Source: Clostridiales bacterium UBA1763 (GTDB lineage: Bacteria > Bacillota > Clostridia > Oscillospirales > Oscillospiraceae). Taken from it: DNA of 29,647 nt. Position 1 is the stretch's first letter. Every line of letters starts with the position of its first letter. Below, in pieces: positions 8,126 to 15,277 of the stretch. The DNA lies in NCBI GenBank assembly GCA_002314685.1, contig DCHB01000083.1:1-29647 (forward strand), given 5' to 3'. A program made the translations under genes and the position numbers. A model generated the notes under the pieces. It worked only from the letters and a program-made list of their open reading frames with translations, did not search any database and was not told the DNA's origin.

Positions 8126-8163
8126 ATATTGCACAATTTCAGTATGTCGAATTTGTGCAATAT
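8126..8163. repeat. Inverted repeat, candidate operator
   Basis: Perfect 11-bp arms ATATTGCACAA (8126-8136) and TTGTGCAATAT (8153-8163), 16 bp apart. The core TTGCACAA recurs once more at 8241-8248. Arm spacing puts the half-sites about 2.5 helical turns apart. No T run follows, so it is not a terminator. Confidence 0.6.
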
Positions 8164-8372
8164 TACTATTAAGAGTTTGAAAAACGCAAGATTTAGCGTA
8201 TTTTCTATACTTTCACACTGTATTTTGTGTATTAGTTAAGTTGCACAAATGTTAATATCCGACTACATTCGGCAAAAAAACTGTAAAAAATATTACATTT
8301 TTAGTTCGTTAATATAACAAATTGTTGTTTTTGTGCGTGCCGTCATAAATTATGTAAACTAAAATGCCGTTT

Positions 8373-8615
8373 TTATATGCAATTTTTGAGTGCCTTTGCA
8401 AGCTGGTCGGGGCATGAAGTGGGCTTAAAGCCACAGCGGATGCCCTCTAAGCGTGCTATAGCTTCCTCCGCGCTCATCCCCACAAGCAGTCTTGAAATAC
8501 CTTGAAGATTGCCGCTGCATCCGCCCTCAACCTCCACTTTTTGTATGATACCTTCTTCGACATCAATCGTCATAAGCTGAGAGCAAACGCCCCTCGGTCT
8601 GAATGTAAAATGCAT
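8373..8615 (-). CDS. TSCPD domain protein (TIGR03905 family)
   Basis: An 80-residue protein consisting of one TSCPD domain. The name-giving residues T-S-C-P-D are at positions 66-70, and further cysteines lie in the GVCSQ and GGCSGNLQG segments, a pattern suited to metal binding. The domain also occurs at the C-terminus of some ribonucleotide reductases, but this free-standing form has no proven function. GAGGTG precedes the ATG by seven bases. It is divergent from spoIIP, separated by 150 bp, and is bracketed by two oppositely oriented copies of the 10-mer GTTTACATAA (8350-8359 and 8644-8653). Four cysteines in so short a protein make a zinc or iron site plausible (inference). Confidence 0.85.
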   Translation of the reverse strand: MHFTFRPRGVCSQLMTIDVEEGIIQKVEVEGGCSGNLQGISRLLVGMSAEEAIARLEGIRCGFKPTSCPDQLAKALKNCI

Positions 8616-8765
8616 ATTTTCACCTCATAATTTGCATATTTAGGTTTACATAACATTGCAAGCCCTATGCTTCTTTCTTTGATATAAATTATCACAGTCG
8701 CGAACTGTTGTATAGATATAATTTTCGCCTTACGGGAATATGATGTTAACTGCGGAGGTGAGCTT

Positions 8766-9719
8766 ATGCAAAAGCAAAGGAACACCGTAGCTTTTATGCT
8801 TGCGGCAATTTCTGTTCTTCTTTTGACAGTGTGTTTTGTAAAATCAAATCCCGAGACGGTCAGGAGTACTATAAGTCTTTCTGTCAGCTCACCCACGCCG
8901 AGCTATTCCGAGGAGCTTCCCACTGAAACTACACCCGTGCAGACAAGCACCCCCGCTCCGAGCTCAAATATTGTACCCACTACAATATCGGGCGGACTTG
9001 TGCTTAAAAACTCAACCTCGTATTCAATCGAGGCTTCCGAGTTTATAAAGCAGGGCTGTCCCGTTAAGCTAAGCTCCGCGGGCGCCCAAATTCTTATTAT
9101 ACATACCCATTCAAGCGAGGCATATACCCCTGCAGGGCTCGATAAATATGTGGATTCGGGTGCAAGCAGGACGCAGGACAATAATTATAATGTAATAAGA
9201 ATAGGCACGGAGCTTGAAAAGGTATTCAAAAAATACGGGCTGAGCGTTGTGCACGACTGCGGAGTTTACGACTACCCGAGCTATACGGGCTCTTATGAGC
9301 GAAGCTGTGCGGCTGTGGAAAAATACCTCAGCGAATATCCGAGCATATCTGTTGTAATTGACCTGCACAGAGATGCAATCGGCTCGGAGGATGTGACCTA
9401 TAAGACGGTTGCAACAGAGACGGGTGTCTGTGCGGCACAGCTTATGTTTGTTATGGGCACCGACGAAAGCGGGCTCGAGCACCCGAAATGGACGGAAAAT
9501 CTGCGGCTTGCACTGTATCTGCAAAATGCCGTGACAGAAAAACATCCGAGCCTTATGCGTCCCGTTCAAATTGTCTCATACAGATATAATCAGCATCTTT
9601 CAACGGGCTCGCTTATCTTGGAGGTCGGCAGTAACGGAAACACCTTGCAGGAGGCACTTGCGGCGATAAGGCTGTTCGGCGAAACAGCAGGGCCTGCGCT
9701 TGCCGATTTGGTGGAATAA
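8766..9719 (+). CDS. spoIIP: Stage II sporulation protein P
   Basis: A 317-residue membrane-anchored peptidoglycan hydrolase: N-terminal helix (8-25), a Ser/Thr/Pro-rich linker (about 38-75) and the SpoIIP catalytic domain (about 105-317). Motifs are IIHTHSSEAY (111-120, with H113 and E118), DLHRDA (199-204) and LEVGSNGNT (285-293), consistent with a zinc-dependent amidase. In the SpoIIDMP complex it removes septal peptidoglycan so that the mother cell membrane can engulf the forespore. It is shorter than the Bacillus protein, as is usual in Clostridia. GGAGGTG lies six bases before ATG. The usual neighbour gpr is absent; instead a CBS protein follows at 42 bp. No clear sigma-E promoter was found. 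Confidence 0.93.
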   Translation: MQKQRNTVAFMLAAISVLLLTVCFVKSNPETVRSTISLSVSSPTPSYSEELPTETTPVQTSTPAPSSNIVPTTISGGLVLKNSTSYSIEASEFIKQGCPVKLSSAGAQILIIHTHSSEAYTPAGLDKYVDSGASRTQDNNYNVIRIGTELEKVFKKYGLSVVHDCGVYDYPSYTGSYERSCAAVEKYLSEYPSISVVIDLHRDAIGSEDVTYKTVATETGVCAAQLMFVMGTDESGLEHPKWTENLRLALYLQNAVTEKHPSLMRPVQIVSYRYNQHLSTGSLILEVGSNGNTLQEALAAIRLFGETAGPALADLVE

Positions 9720-9761
9720 AAACCGTGTCTTGCGGCAATTATTAAAGCAAGGAGGTTTTTT

Positions 9762-10190
9762 ATGAAGGTTTTTGATATTATGAGCGAAAATATTGTAACA
9801 GTCGGAGTATCCGAGCCTGTGAGGGCGGCGGCGAGGCTGTTTAAGCAATACAACATCGGTGCCGTACCCGTATGCGATGAGCGCGGCAGGCTGAGGGGTA
9901 TGATAACCGACAGAGATATTGCCGTCAGATGTGTTGCGACGGGTGTCTCGCCTGACGAGGCAAAGGTCGGCGATATTATGACCCGCGGCGTTATAACCGT
10001 CGCCGACAATGCCTATATCGTCGAGGCGGCACGGCTCATGTCCGATGCGCAGGTGCGCAGGCTTCCCGTCTGCCGCAACGGTGCTTTGGTTGGTATGCTG
10101 TCGCTTGCCGACCTTGCAAGAAGCACAGACTGTGATACCGAAGCCGCCGCGGCTTTGGCTGAGATTTCCTCAAACATCCGCAAAGTATAA
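9762..10190 (+). CDS. CBS-domain-pair protein
   Basis: A 142-residue cytoplasmic protein made of a single Bateman module: CBS1 about residues 6-60 (DIMSENIVTV ... GMITDRDIAVR) and CBS2 about 70-125 (DIMTRGVITV ... GMLSLADLAR). Such stand-alone pairs bind adenine nucleotides and act as energy or nucleotide sensors, with varied partners. There is no fused effector domain and nothing nearby names a partner. AGGAGG precedes the ATG. It follows spoIIP by 42 bp with no terminator between, so the two are probably co-transcribed. It ends in a terminator shared with the convergent Fn3 gene. Confidence 0.85.
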   Translation: MKVFDIMSENIVTVGVSEPVRAAARLFKQYNIGAVPVCDERGRLRGMITDRDIAVRCVATGVSPDEAKVGDIMTRGVITVADNAYIVEAARLMSDAQVRRLPVCRNGALVGMLSLADLARSTDCDTEAAAALAEISSNIRKV

Positions 10191-10217
10191 AATAAGCACC
10201 CGATTGGGTGCTTATTT
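10190..10217. terminator. Bidirectional terminator overlapping both flanking genes
   Basis: Perfect 12-bp stem AAATAAGCACCC / GGGTGCTTATTT with a GATT loop. It includes the last base of the CBS gene stop codon on one side and the last codons of the Fn3 gene on the other, so both transcripts end in the same hairpin. Confidence 0.9.
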
Positions 10218-11360
10218 TATATATATGTATGCGGGGACTGACAGTAATGTATTGCCGTTTGATAACTCCTTATAGCCCATAACGGCATAATACACGCCGC
10301 TGTAAACGCCGTCATCTGTCATTCTTGTGCGTTTTACGGTCTTTACATATTCCATTTTCTCGTAATTTTTAACACTGCCTCTGAAAATCGCATAGCCGTC
10401 AACGCCGTCTGTTGCGTCCCATTTTATTGCAGTTGCCGTATCGGTGCTGACATCCTGCAAATTCTGCGGCTTGGGGTAGGTTGCCGCCGCTGACAGCGTA
10501 ACGGGAGAAGAATCGGCGCTTGCAGTTAAGGATGATGAGGCGATTATTTTATAATAGTAGGTCTGCCCCGCTTTTGCCGATGTGTCGGTGTACTTTGTGC
10601 CTTGAATTATTGCAAGCTGACTAAAGCTCCCGTTTTTTGAGCTTGATCGAAGTATTTTATAGCCGTCTGCGCCCTCTGCGGCTTTCCATGAAAACACTGT
10701 TTTGCCCGATGAATTCCACGCCGTGCCGACATTTCCGACTTTTGCGCAGTCGCAGACTCTGTATGCTATGCCGCTGTAGGCGGAATTTGCGTATTCGGTG
10801 TCGGCTGATACAGCCTTTATCTTATAATAGTACTTATGCCCTGCCGCGGCATTTTTGTCGGTATAGCTTGTCGATGTCGTTGTGCACAGCTTGGAGTATT
10901 CTCCGTTTTGGCTTTTGCTCCTACATACGGAGTATCCCTTTGCCCCGTCAACCGCCGACCATTTAAGGCTTATCTTGCCCGTTTTTGCGTTGTTTGATAT
11001 GCTCAGCGTCGGCGCGGCGCAGTCACATATACGCTTTACTGAGGCGCTTGTTTTGAGCACCTTGCCCGTGCTGTCTATCGCCTTTACATTATAATAATAT
11101 GCTTTTGCGACCTCGCAGGAATTATCCGTAAAGCTGAGGGCGCTTGTACTGCCGCATTTTGTGTAGCTTCCGTTTTTATCGCTTGACCTGTATATATAAT
11201 AGCTCTTTGCCTTGCTGTATTCATTCCATTTGAGCACAATTTTGCCCGTTTTTGCATTGTTTGAGGCGGTTACGGAAAAGTCGGATGCGCAGAAAACCGC
11301 GGGTGCAAGCAATGACGCAAACAGCACAATCGCCGCAATAATGCACAGTATTCTCTTCAT
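10212..11360 (-). CDS. Secreted four-module fibronectin type III protein
   Basis: A 382-residue exported protein: signal peptide 1-25, then four Fn3-like modules at about 28-108, 117-201, 208-290 and 298-382. Each repeats the pattern K-x-x-W-x(5)-A-x-x-Y-x-I-x-R-S ... G-x-Y ... Y-T-D ... G-x-x-Y-Y-Y-K-I. The first three modules are joined by Cys-Asp-Cys-Ala links (CDCA at 112-115 and 203-206), which is unusual and could form disulfides or bind metal. There is no enzyme domain, LPxTG anchor or dockerin; it may bind polysaccharide or other surface proteins (inference). AGGAGG precedes the ATG and a good promoter lies upstream. The protein at the far end of the window contains a similar Fn3 module. 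Confidence 0.75.
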   Translation of the reverse strand: MKRILCIIAAIVLFASLLAPAVFCASDFSVTASNNAKTGKIVLKWNEYSKAKSYYIYRSSDKNGSYTKCGSTSALSFTDNSCEVAKAYYYNVKAIDSTGKVLKTSASVKRICDCAAPTLSISNNAKTGKISLKWSAVDGAKGYSVCRSKSQNGEYSKLCTTTSTSYTDKNAAAGHKYYYKIKAVSADTEYANSAYSGIAYRVCDCAKVGNVGTAWNSSGKTVFSWKAAEGADGYKILRSSSKNGSFSQLAIIQGTKYTDTSAKAGQTYYYKIIASSSLTASADSSPVTLSAAATYPKPQNLQDVSTDTATAIKWDATDGVDGYAIFRGSVKNYEKMEYVKTVKRTRMTDDGVYSGVYYAVMGYKELSNGNTLLSVPAYIYIK

Positions 11361-11386
11361 TTATCCGCCTCCTTTCTTTTTTATAT

Positions 11387-11415
11387 ATAATACGGTATTT
11401 TTTGCAGTTTTTCAA
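11387..11415 (-). promoter_or_regulatory. Predicted promoter of the Fn3 protein gene
   Basis: TTGAAA (-35, 11410-11415), 17-bp spacer, TATTAT (-10, 11387-11392) on the minus strand, about 27 bp before the start codon. A 22-bp AT-only palindrome (11429-11450) lies 13 bp upstream of the -35, in the place of an UP-like element. Confidence 0.65.
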
Positions 11416-11518
11416 ACGCTGTTTTAATAAATAAAAAATATTTTTTATTTGTTGCAAATGCCTCTGAAAAGCATACAAATATATGCTATGCTGAAAAAGC
11501 AATGAGGTATTGAAAAAA

Positions 11519-11563
11519 ATCAAGAATATTATGCTTGATTTATCCCTCAATTAAAGTTATTCT
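11519..11563 (+). promoter_or_regulatory. Rubrerythrin promoter with an overlapping palindrome
   Basis: TTGATT (-35, 11535-11540), 17-bp spacer, TATTCT (-10, 11558-11563). A 21-bp imperfect palindrome with perfect outer arms ATCAAG (11519-11524) and CTTGAT (11534-11539) covers the -35, so a dimeric repressor bound there would block RNA polymerase. The AT-rich centre is loosely like a Fur/PerR-type site but is not a consensus match. Confidence 0.55.
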
Positions 11564-11630
11564 GTTTATGTGAGAAAAGGTTACAAGCCTCTCAATAACA
11601 AATTAAAATTAAATTTTGGAGGAAATTATT

Positions 11631-12194
11631 ATGAAGAAATGGGTATGCCCCGTATGCGGCTATGTTCATGAAGGCGAAACAGCTCCCGAATTTTGCCCCC
11701 AGTGCAAGGTTCCCGGCGAAAAGTTCACTCTGCAGGCTGAGGATAGAGCTTGGGCAGCAGAGCACGTTGTAGGCGTTGGCAAGCAGTTCGGCGCTGATGT
11801 TCCCGCAGAGGTTCAGGAAGAGATCATTTGCGGTCTGCGCGCAAACTTCGAAGGCGAGTGCACCGAGGTCGGTATGTATCTCGCTATGGGTCGCGTTGCG
11901 GCACGTGAAGGTTATCCCGAAATCGCAATGTACTGGGAGAAGGCAGCACTTGAGGAAGCAGAGCACGCTGCAAAGTTTGCTGAGCTTCTCGGCGAAGTCA
12001 TCACCGACAGCACCAAGAAGAATCTTGAGATGCGCGTAGATGCTGAGTGCGGCGCAACCGCAGGCAAGTTTGAGCTTGCAAAGCTGGCTAAGAAGTACAA
12101 CCTCGACGCTATCCACGACACCGTTCATGAGATGGCACGCGACGAGGCTCGTCACGGCAAGGCATTCGAAGGTCTGCTCAAGCGTTTCTTCTGA
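11631..12194 (+). CDS. Reverse rubrerythrin
   Basis: A 187-residue non-haem iron protein with the reversed domain order: an N-terminal rubredoxin-type FeCys4 site (C6-P-V-C9 and C22-P-Q-C25), then a ferritin-like di-iron domain (about 55-187) with EEAEH (108-112) and DEARH (171-175). Such clostridial enzymes reduce hydrogen peroxide to water with electrons from NADH via a reductase and rubredoxin, and are induced by oxygen. Start at 11631, with GGAGG eight bases before ATG; a TTG codon five codons upstream is rejected because it overlaps that ribosome site. It is followed 17 bp later by a rubredoxin gene, its likely electron donor. Codon use is strongly biased to C-ending codons, as in highly expressed genes. 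Confidence 0.95.
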   Translation: MKKWVCPVCGYVHEGETAPEFCPQCKVPGEKFTLQAEDRAWAAEHVVGVGKQFGADVPAEVQEEIICGLRANFEGECTEVGMYLAMGRVAAREGYPEIAMYWEKAALEEAEHAAKFAELLGEVITDSTKKNLEMRVDAECGATAGKFELAKLAKKYNLDAIHDTVHEMARDEARHGKAFEGLLKRFF

Positions 12195-12211
12195 TTCGGA
12201 GGATATTCGAT

Positions 12212-12346
12212 ATGAAGTATGTTTGTGAGCTTTGCGGCTGGACCTATGACGAGGAAGAAGCCGGCGTAAAGTGGGAAGATCTGCCCGAGGATTTCGCTTG
12301 CGAGCTTTGCGGCGCAGGCAAAGACCAGTTCTCCCCCGCTGAATAA
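12212..12346 (+). CDS. Short rubredoxin
   Basis: A 44-residue protein. Residues C5-E-L-C8-G and C30-E-L-C33-G supply the four cysteines of an FeS4 centre, with W10-T-Y and W21-E-D-L-P-E-D-F between them as in rubredoxins. Usual rubredoxins have 52-54 residues; this one lacks about eight in the loop before the W-x-D-L-P segment, and the usual proline in both Cys motifs is replaced by Glu-Leu. It is a one-electron carrier of the cytoplasm and, placed 17 bp behind reverse rubrerythrin in the same transcript, most likely feeds it electrons. GGAGG sits nine bases before ATG. A terminator follows. Confidence 0.9.
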   Translation: MKYVCELCGWTYDEEEAGVKWEDLPEDFACELCGAGKDQFSPAE

Positions 12347-12357
12347 TTCAAAACAAA

Positions 12358-12391
12358 AAAATCGACTGAACCTTTCGGTTCAGTCGATTTT
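12358..12391. terminator. Bidirectional terminator between rubredoxin and the NlpC/P60 gene
   Basis: A 15-bp stem AAAATCGACTGAACC / GGTTCAGTCGATTTT with a 4-nt loop, A run on the left and T run on the right, in the 51-bp gap between convergent genes. Confidence 0.92.
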
Positions 12392-12397
12392 TCATTA

Positions 12398-13894
12398 TCA
12401 GAGCACGCGTTTTGCGCCGTAGTAGTGGTTTGTCCAATATGTTTCGCTGAGCTTGGAAATCATAACACTTCCGCCTGATGACGGGGAGTGAATGAACTGA
12501 CCGTTGCCGATATAGATACCGACATGGCCTATTCCGCCGCCGCCGTCAGAGAAGAACACAAGGTCGGCAGGCTGAAGATTGCTCTTTGAAACGGATTTTG
12601 TCAGCTTGTTGTACTGACTTGTTGCTCCGTGCGGCAATTCATAGCCGTACTGCTTATACACATAGCACACAAAGCCCGAGCAGTCAAAGCCGCTTGGTGA
12701 TGCACCGCCGTAAACATAGGGTGTGCCTATATACTGCTTTGCGGTTGCAACAATCTGCTCTGCGGTGGTATCATTTGAGCCGAGTCTAATATAATCTGCC
12801 GACATATAGCCCGATACGCCGCCAACAGTTATTGCGTACCAATTATCCGTTTTGCCCGTCACCTTGACGGAGGTGCCCTTATTGAGCTGTTTGATTATTG
12901 AATAGCTTGTAGCAGGACCGCTTCTCATATTTACGGCATCGCCCGTTACAGTGCCAGTCTCGTCGAGCTCTTCCTCGGGGGCGGGTATTGTGGGCGCGGT
13001 TACAATCTTTATATAGCTCTTGCTGACATAGCCGTAAACACCGTTTGCGGTAAGCTCGTACCAATTACCGTACTCGCCCGTTATTACGACCTCTGTGTCC
13101 TTTGCAAGTGTGGACAGCACGGCAAAGCTTGTTGACGGGCCCATTCTGTGCTTGACTGCGCTCGTTATTATGCCGTCCTTTGAAGCACTGTAGCTTGTTT
13201 TCGGAACAATGCGCAGGTAATCCGCACTGATATATGCAGTTTTACTGTCGAATTTAATCTCGTACCATCCGCTGACAGAGCCCAATACGCTGACCTTTTT
13301 GCCCTTATCGTACGAGTCGAGGACGGAGTAGTTTGTGCCCGCGCCGCTTCTTACGCGGACAGCGTCACCCGTTACCTTGCCTGTATATGTTGTGGTCGAG
13401 GTGCTTGTTGAGGTTGAGCTCGGCACCGATATGGACATATATTCCGAGGTGACATATCCCGTTGTGCCGTTGTACTTAACCTTGTACCAGCTTCCCTTGG
13501 CACCGATTACGCTCATTTTAATTCCCTTATCGTATGTGCCGAGGATTTTATATTTAGTACTCGGACCGCTTCTCATGCGGACATCAGTACCTGTCAATGT
13601 ACCCGTGCCAAACGAGCCCGTTACACTGCTTGTGCTTTTAAGATATGTCTTTGAGGCATAACCGATTGTGTTATCATATACAATCTTGCACCAACCGTTT
13701 GAGGTGGAAAGGACAATGACCTGCGCACCCTTGGGCATGGTCATTATTATCGACGCCGAGGTGCCCGCGCTTTTTCTCATCTTGAGTGCGGTTGTGGTCG
13801 TTGCGCCGATATTGGTGTCAGCACTTGCATTTACAGCAAGCAGGGACACAAAAACGAGTACAGATATTAAGATTGCGATTAGTCTTTTTTTCAT
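12398..13894 (-). CDS. Secreted NlpC/P60 hydrolase with five SH3 domains
   Basis: A 498-residue exported peptidoglycan hydrolase. Signal peptide 1-25; five bacterial SH3 modules at about 28-86, 98-156, 172-230, 241-298 and 314-371, each with the V-R-x-R-S-G-P-x-T-x-Y pattern; Ser/Thr-rich linker 157-171; NlpC/P60 catalytic domain 376-498 with C405 (DCSGF), H457 (GHVGIYIG) and H469 (FIHSP). The family cuts the gamma-D-Glu to diamino acid bond of wall stem peptides, and SH3 modules tether it to the wall. GGAGAG precedes the ATG. Monocistronic, with a near-consensus promoter, and a sequence matching the WalR site lies just upstream. The first SH3 module is divergent (KMRKSAGTS). Confidence 0.93.
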   Translation of the reverse strand: MKKRLIAILISVLVFVSLLAVNASADTNIGATTTTALKMRKSAGTSASIIMTMPKGAQVIVLSTSNGWCKIVYDNTIGYASKTYLKSTSSVTGSFGTGTLTGTDVRMRSGPSTKYKILGTYDKGIKMSVIGAKGSWYKVKYNGTTGYVTSEYMSISVPSSTSTSTSTTTYTGKVTGDAVRVRSGAGTNYSVLDSYDKGKKVSVLGSVSGWYEIKFDSKTAYISADYLRIVPKTSYSASKDGIITSAVKHRMGPSTSFAVLSTLAKDTEVVITGEYGNWYELTANGVYGYVSKSYIKIVTAPTIPAPEEELDETGTVTGDAVNMRSGPATSYSIIKQLNKGTSVKVTGKTDNWYAITVGGVSGYMSADYIRLGSNDTTAEQIVATAKQYIGTPYVYGGASPSGFDCSGFVCYVYKQYGYELPHGATSQYNKLTKSVSKSNLQPADLVFFSDGGGGIGHVGIYIGNGQFIHSPSSGGSVMISKLSETYWTNHYYGAKRVL

Positions 13895-13939
13895 TCTATT
13901 CTCTCCGAAGTATTGCGATGCGTGAACAAAAGCACATAA

Positions 13940-13968
13940 ATTCTATCATATTCGGCATTTCAAGTCAA
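13940..13968 (-). promoter_or_regulatory. Predicted promoter of the NlpC/P60 gene
   Basis: TTGACT (-35, 13963-13968), 17-bp spacer, TAGAAT (-10, 13940-13945) on the minus strand, 45 bp before the start codon. A strong sigma-A match. Confidence 0.7.
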
Positions 13969-13997
13969 CCGCGCACGGGCTTTGCCTTGTCGCATTG

Positions 13998-14014
13998 TGT
14001 AAAGTTTCTGTTAA
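13998..14014 (+). promoter_or_regulatory. WalR-like direct repeat
   Basis: TGTAAA-GTTTC-TGTTAA fits the Bacillus WalR site TGTWAH-N5-TGTWAH at every position. It lies 30 bp upstream of the -35 of the NlpC/P60 hydrolase gene, on the opposite strand to that gene. Wall hydrolases are classic WalR targets. No walRK genes are in this window, so the link is by motif and context only. Confidence 0.35.
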
Positions 14015-14098
14015 TCAAGGCGATTTTCCTTGCTCTCTCCTGTCGCGAATAATACACGGTGTGCAATAGCTTTTGAAGGTAATAAGTCATTATTTTCT

Positions 14099-14126
14099 TT
14101 GCTTTTATTGATTTGTATGTTATACT
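14099..14126 (+). promoter_or_regulatory. Predicted promoter of apbE
   Basis: TTGCTT (-35, 14099-14104), 16-bp spacer, TATACT (-10, 14121-14126), 36 bp before the apbE start codon. Confidence 0.5.
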
Positions 14127-14162
14127 ATCATAATAGAAATCAGCCCGAAGGGGATAAGATAT

Positions 14163-15212
14163 ATGGTAAAATACAAATTCGGAAAGAAGCTTATAGCTAT
14201 ACTGATATGCGTTTTGACCGTGCTTCCGCTATGCGCCTGCGGAGACCGCGCTGAGCAAAAGCAGATTTACGCAATGGACACGGTTATGACGCTGACCGCC
14301 TACGGCAAGAATTCAAAATCGGGGCTCAGTGCCGCGTCAGGCGTTATTTCCTCTCTTGATTCAACGCTTGACCCCGAAAACTCCACGAGCTACACAAGCC
14401 TGCTGAACAACGCAAACGGCGAAAATGTCGTAGTGCCGCAGGCAGTAGGCGATATGCTCTCAACCGCACTTGATGTGTGCCTCAAATCAGACGGTGCGCT
14501 CGATTTGTCGGTATATCCCATTTACCTCGCATGGGGCGAATTCAAGGAGGAATCGGGCACCGTACCCACCGATGAACAGCTTGAGGCCCTGCTCAAAAAC
14601 GTAAGATTTTCCGAAACGAGCATCACTCAGTTTTCGGGTGAAAGCAACTATTCGGTTACCATGCCCTCGGGCACGCAGATAAGCTTCGGTGCAGTCGCAA
14701 AGGGCTATGCCTCGGACAAGGCTATCGAGGCAATGCGCAATGCGGGAGTTGAAAGCGGCATAGTTTCTCTCGGCGGCAATGTTCAGACTCTCGGCTTAAA
14801 GCCCGACGGCTCAAACTGGAACGTTGCTGTTGAAGACCCTAACGACACGGGCTCGTATGTCGGAACGCTTAGTGTCGGTGAGGCGGCAATCGTCACAAGC
14901 GGTAATTATCAGCGCTACTTTATAGGTAATGACGGTCAGAAGTATCATCACCTCATTGATCCCTCGACGGGTAAGCCTACGGAAAACAATCTGCTTTCCG
15001 TCACCGTTGTATGCGAGGACGGCACGCTTGCCGACTGCCTTTCAACCGCCATGTTCATTCTCGGTAAAAATGCCGCGCTTGAGTATTGGCGCGATAACGG
15101 CGGCTTTGACATGGTCATGATTACCGAGGATAACGAAATCATCTGCACAAGCGGTCTCGTTGAGATGTTCACGCTGACAAACGAGGACTACGATGTAAAA
15201 TTCACAGAGTAA
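14163..15212 (+). CDS. apbE: FAD:protein FMN transferase (ApbE), lipoprotein
   Basis: A 349-residue exported flavin transferase. Residues 1-26 are a lipoprotein signal ending in L-C-A-C26, so it should be lipid-anchored outside the membrane. The ApbE domain shows MDTVMTLTAYG, GAVAKGYASDKA, SLGGNVQTLG, the metal-site HHLIDPSTGKP and DCLSTAMFILG. The enzyme cuts FAD and links FMN to a Thr or Ser of partner proteins such as RnfG/NqrC subunits or extracellular flavoproteins; no partner is encoded here. The ribosome site AAGGGG precedes the ATG. It is followed by recG after 65 bp that contain a strong hairpin without a T run, so co-transcription is possible. Confidence 0.93.
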   Translation: MVKYKFGKKLIAILICVLTVLPLCACGDRAEQKQIYAMDTVMTLTAYGKNSKSGLSAASGVISSLDSTLDPENSTSYTSLLNNANGENVVVPQAVGDMLSTALDVCLKSDGALDLSVYPIYLAWGEFKEESGTVPTDEQLEALLKNVRFSETSITQFSGESNYSVTMPSGTQISFGAVAKGYASDKAIEAMRNAGVESGIVSLGGNVQTLGLKPDGSNWNVAVEDPNDTGSYVGTLSVGEAAIVTSGNYQRYFIGNDGQKYHHLIDPSTGKPTENNLLSVTVVCEDGTLADCLSTAMFILGKNAALEYWRDNGGFDMVMITEDNEIICTSGLVEMFTLTNEDYDVKFTE

Positions 15213-15226
15213 GTTTACATAATCTA

Positions 15227-15258
15227 TCGGCGTACCGTTAGGGATAACGGTACGCCGA
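15227..15258 (+). other. Strong hairpin between apbE and recG
   Basis: Perfect 14-bp GC-rich stem TCGGCGTACCGTTA / TAACGGTACGCCGA with a GGGA loop. No T run follows on either strand, so it is not a standard intrinsic terminator. It ends 11 bp before the AGAGG ribosome site of recG. Possible roles are transcript stabilisation, processing or partial termination. Confidence 0.75.
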
Positions 15259-15277
15259 ACAGTATAAGAGGTTTGCA

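Larger units (their letters stand above)
8019..8372. other. AT-rich gap of 354 bp without a gene
   Basis: No plausible ORF or recognisable RNA gene on either strand. It holds the likely promoter of the hydrolase gene, an 11-bp inverted repeat at 8126-8163, a third copy of TTGCACAA at 8241-8248, and one copy of the recurring 10-mer GTTTACATAA (minus strand, 8350-8359). No terminator was found for the TSCPD gene that ends at 8373. Confidence 0.6.

Noticed and set aside
11616..11630. TTG start for reverse rubrerythrin
   Set aside because: It overlaps the GGAGG ribosome site of the ATG at 11631, and the known family begins with the rubredoxin motif MKKWVCPVCG.
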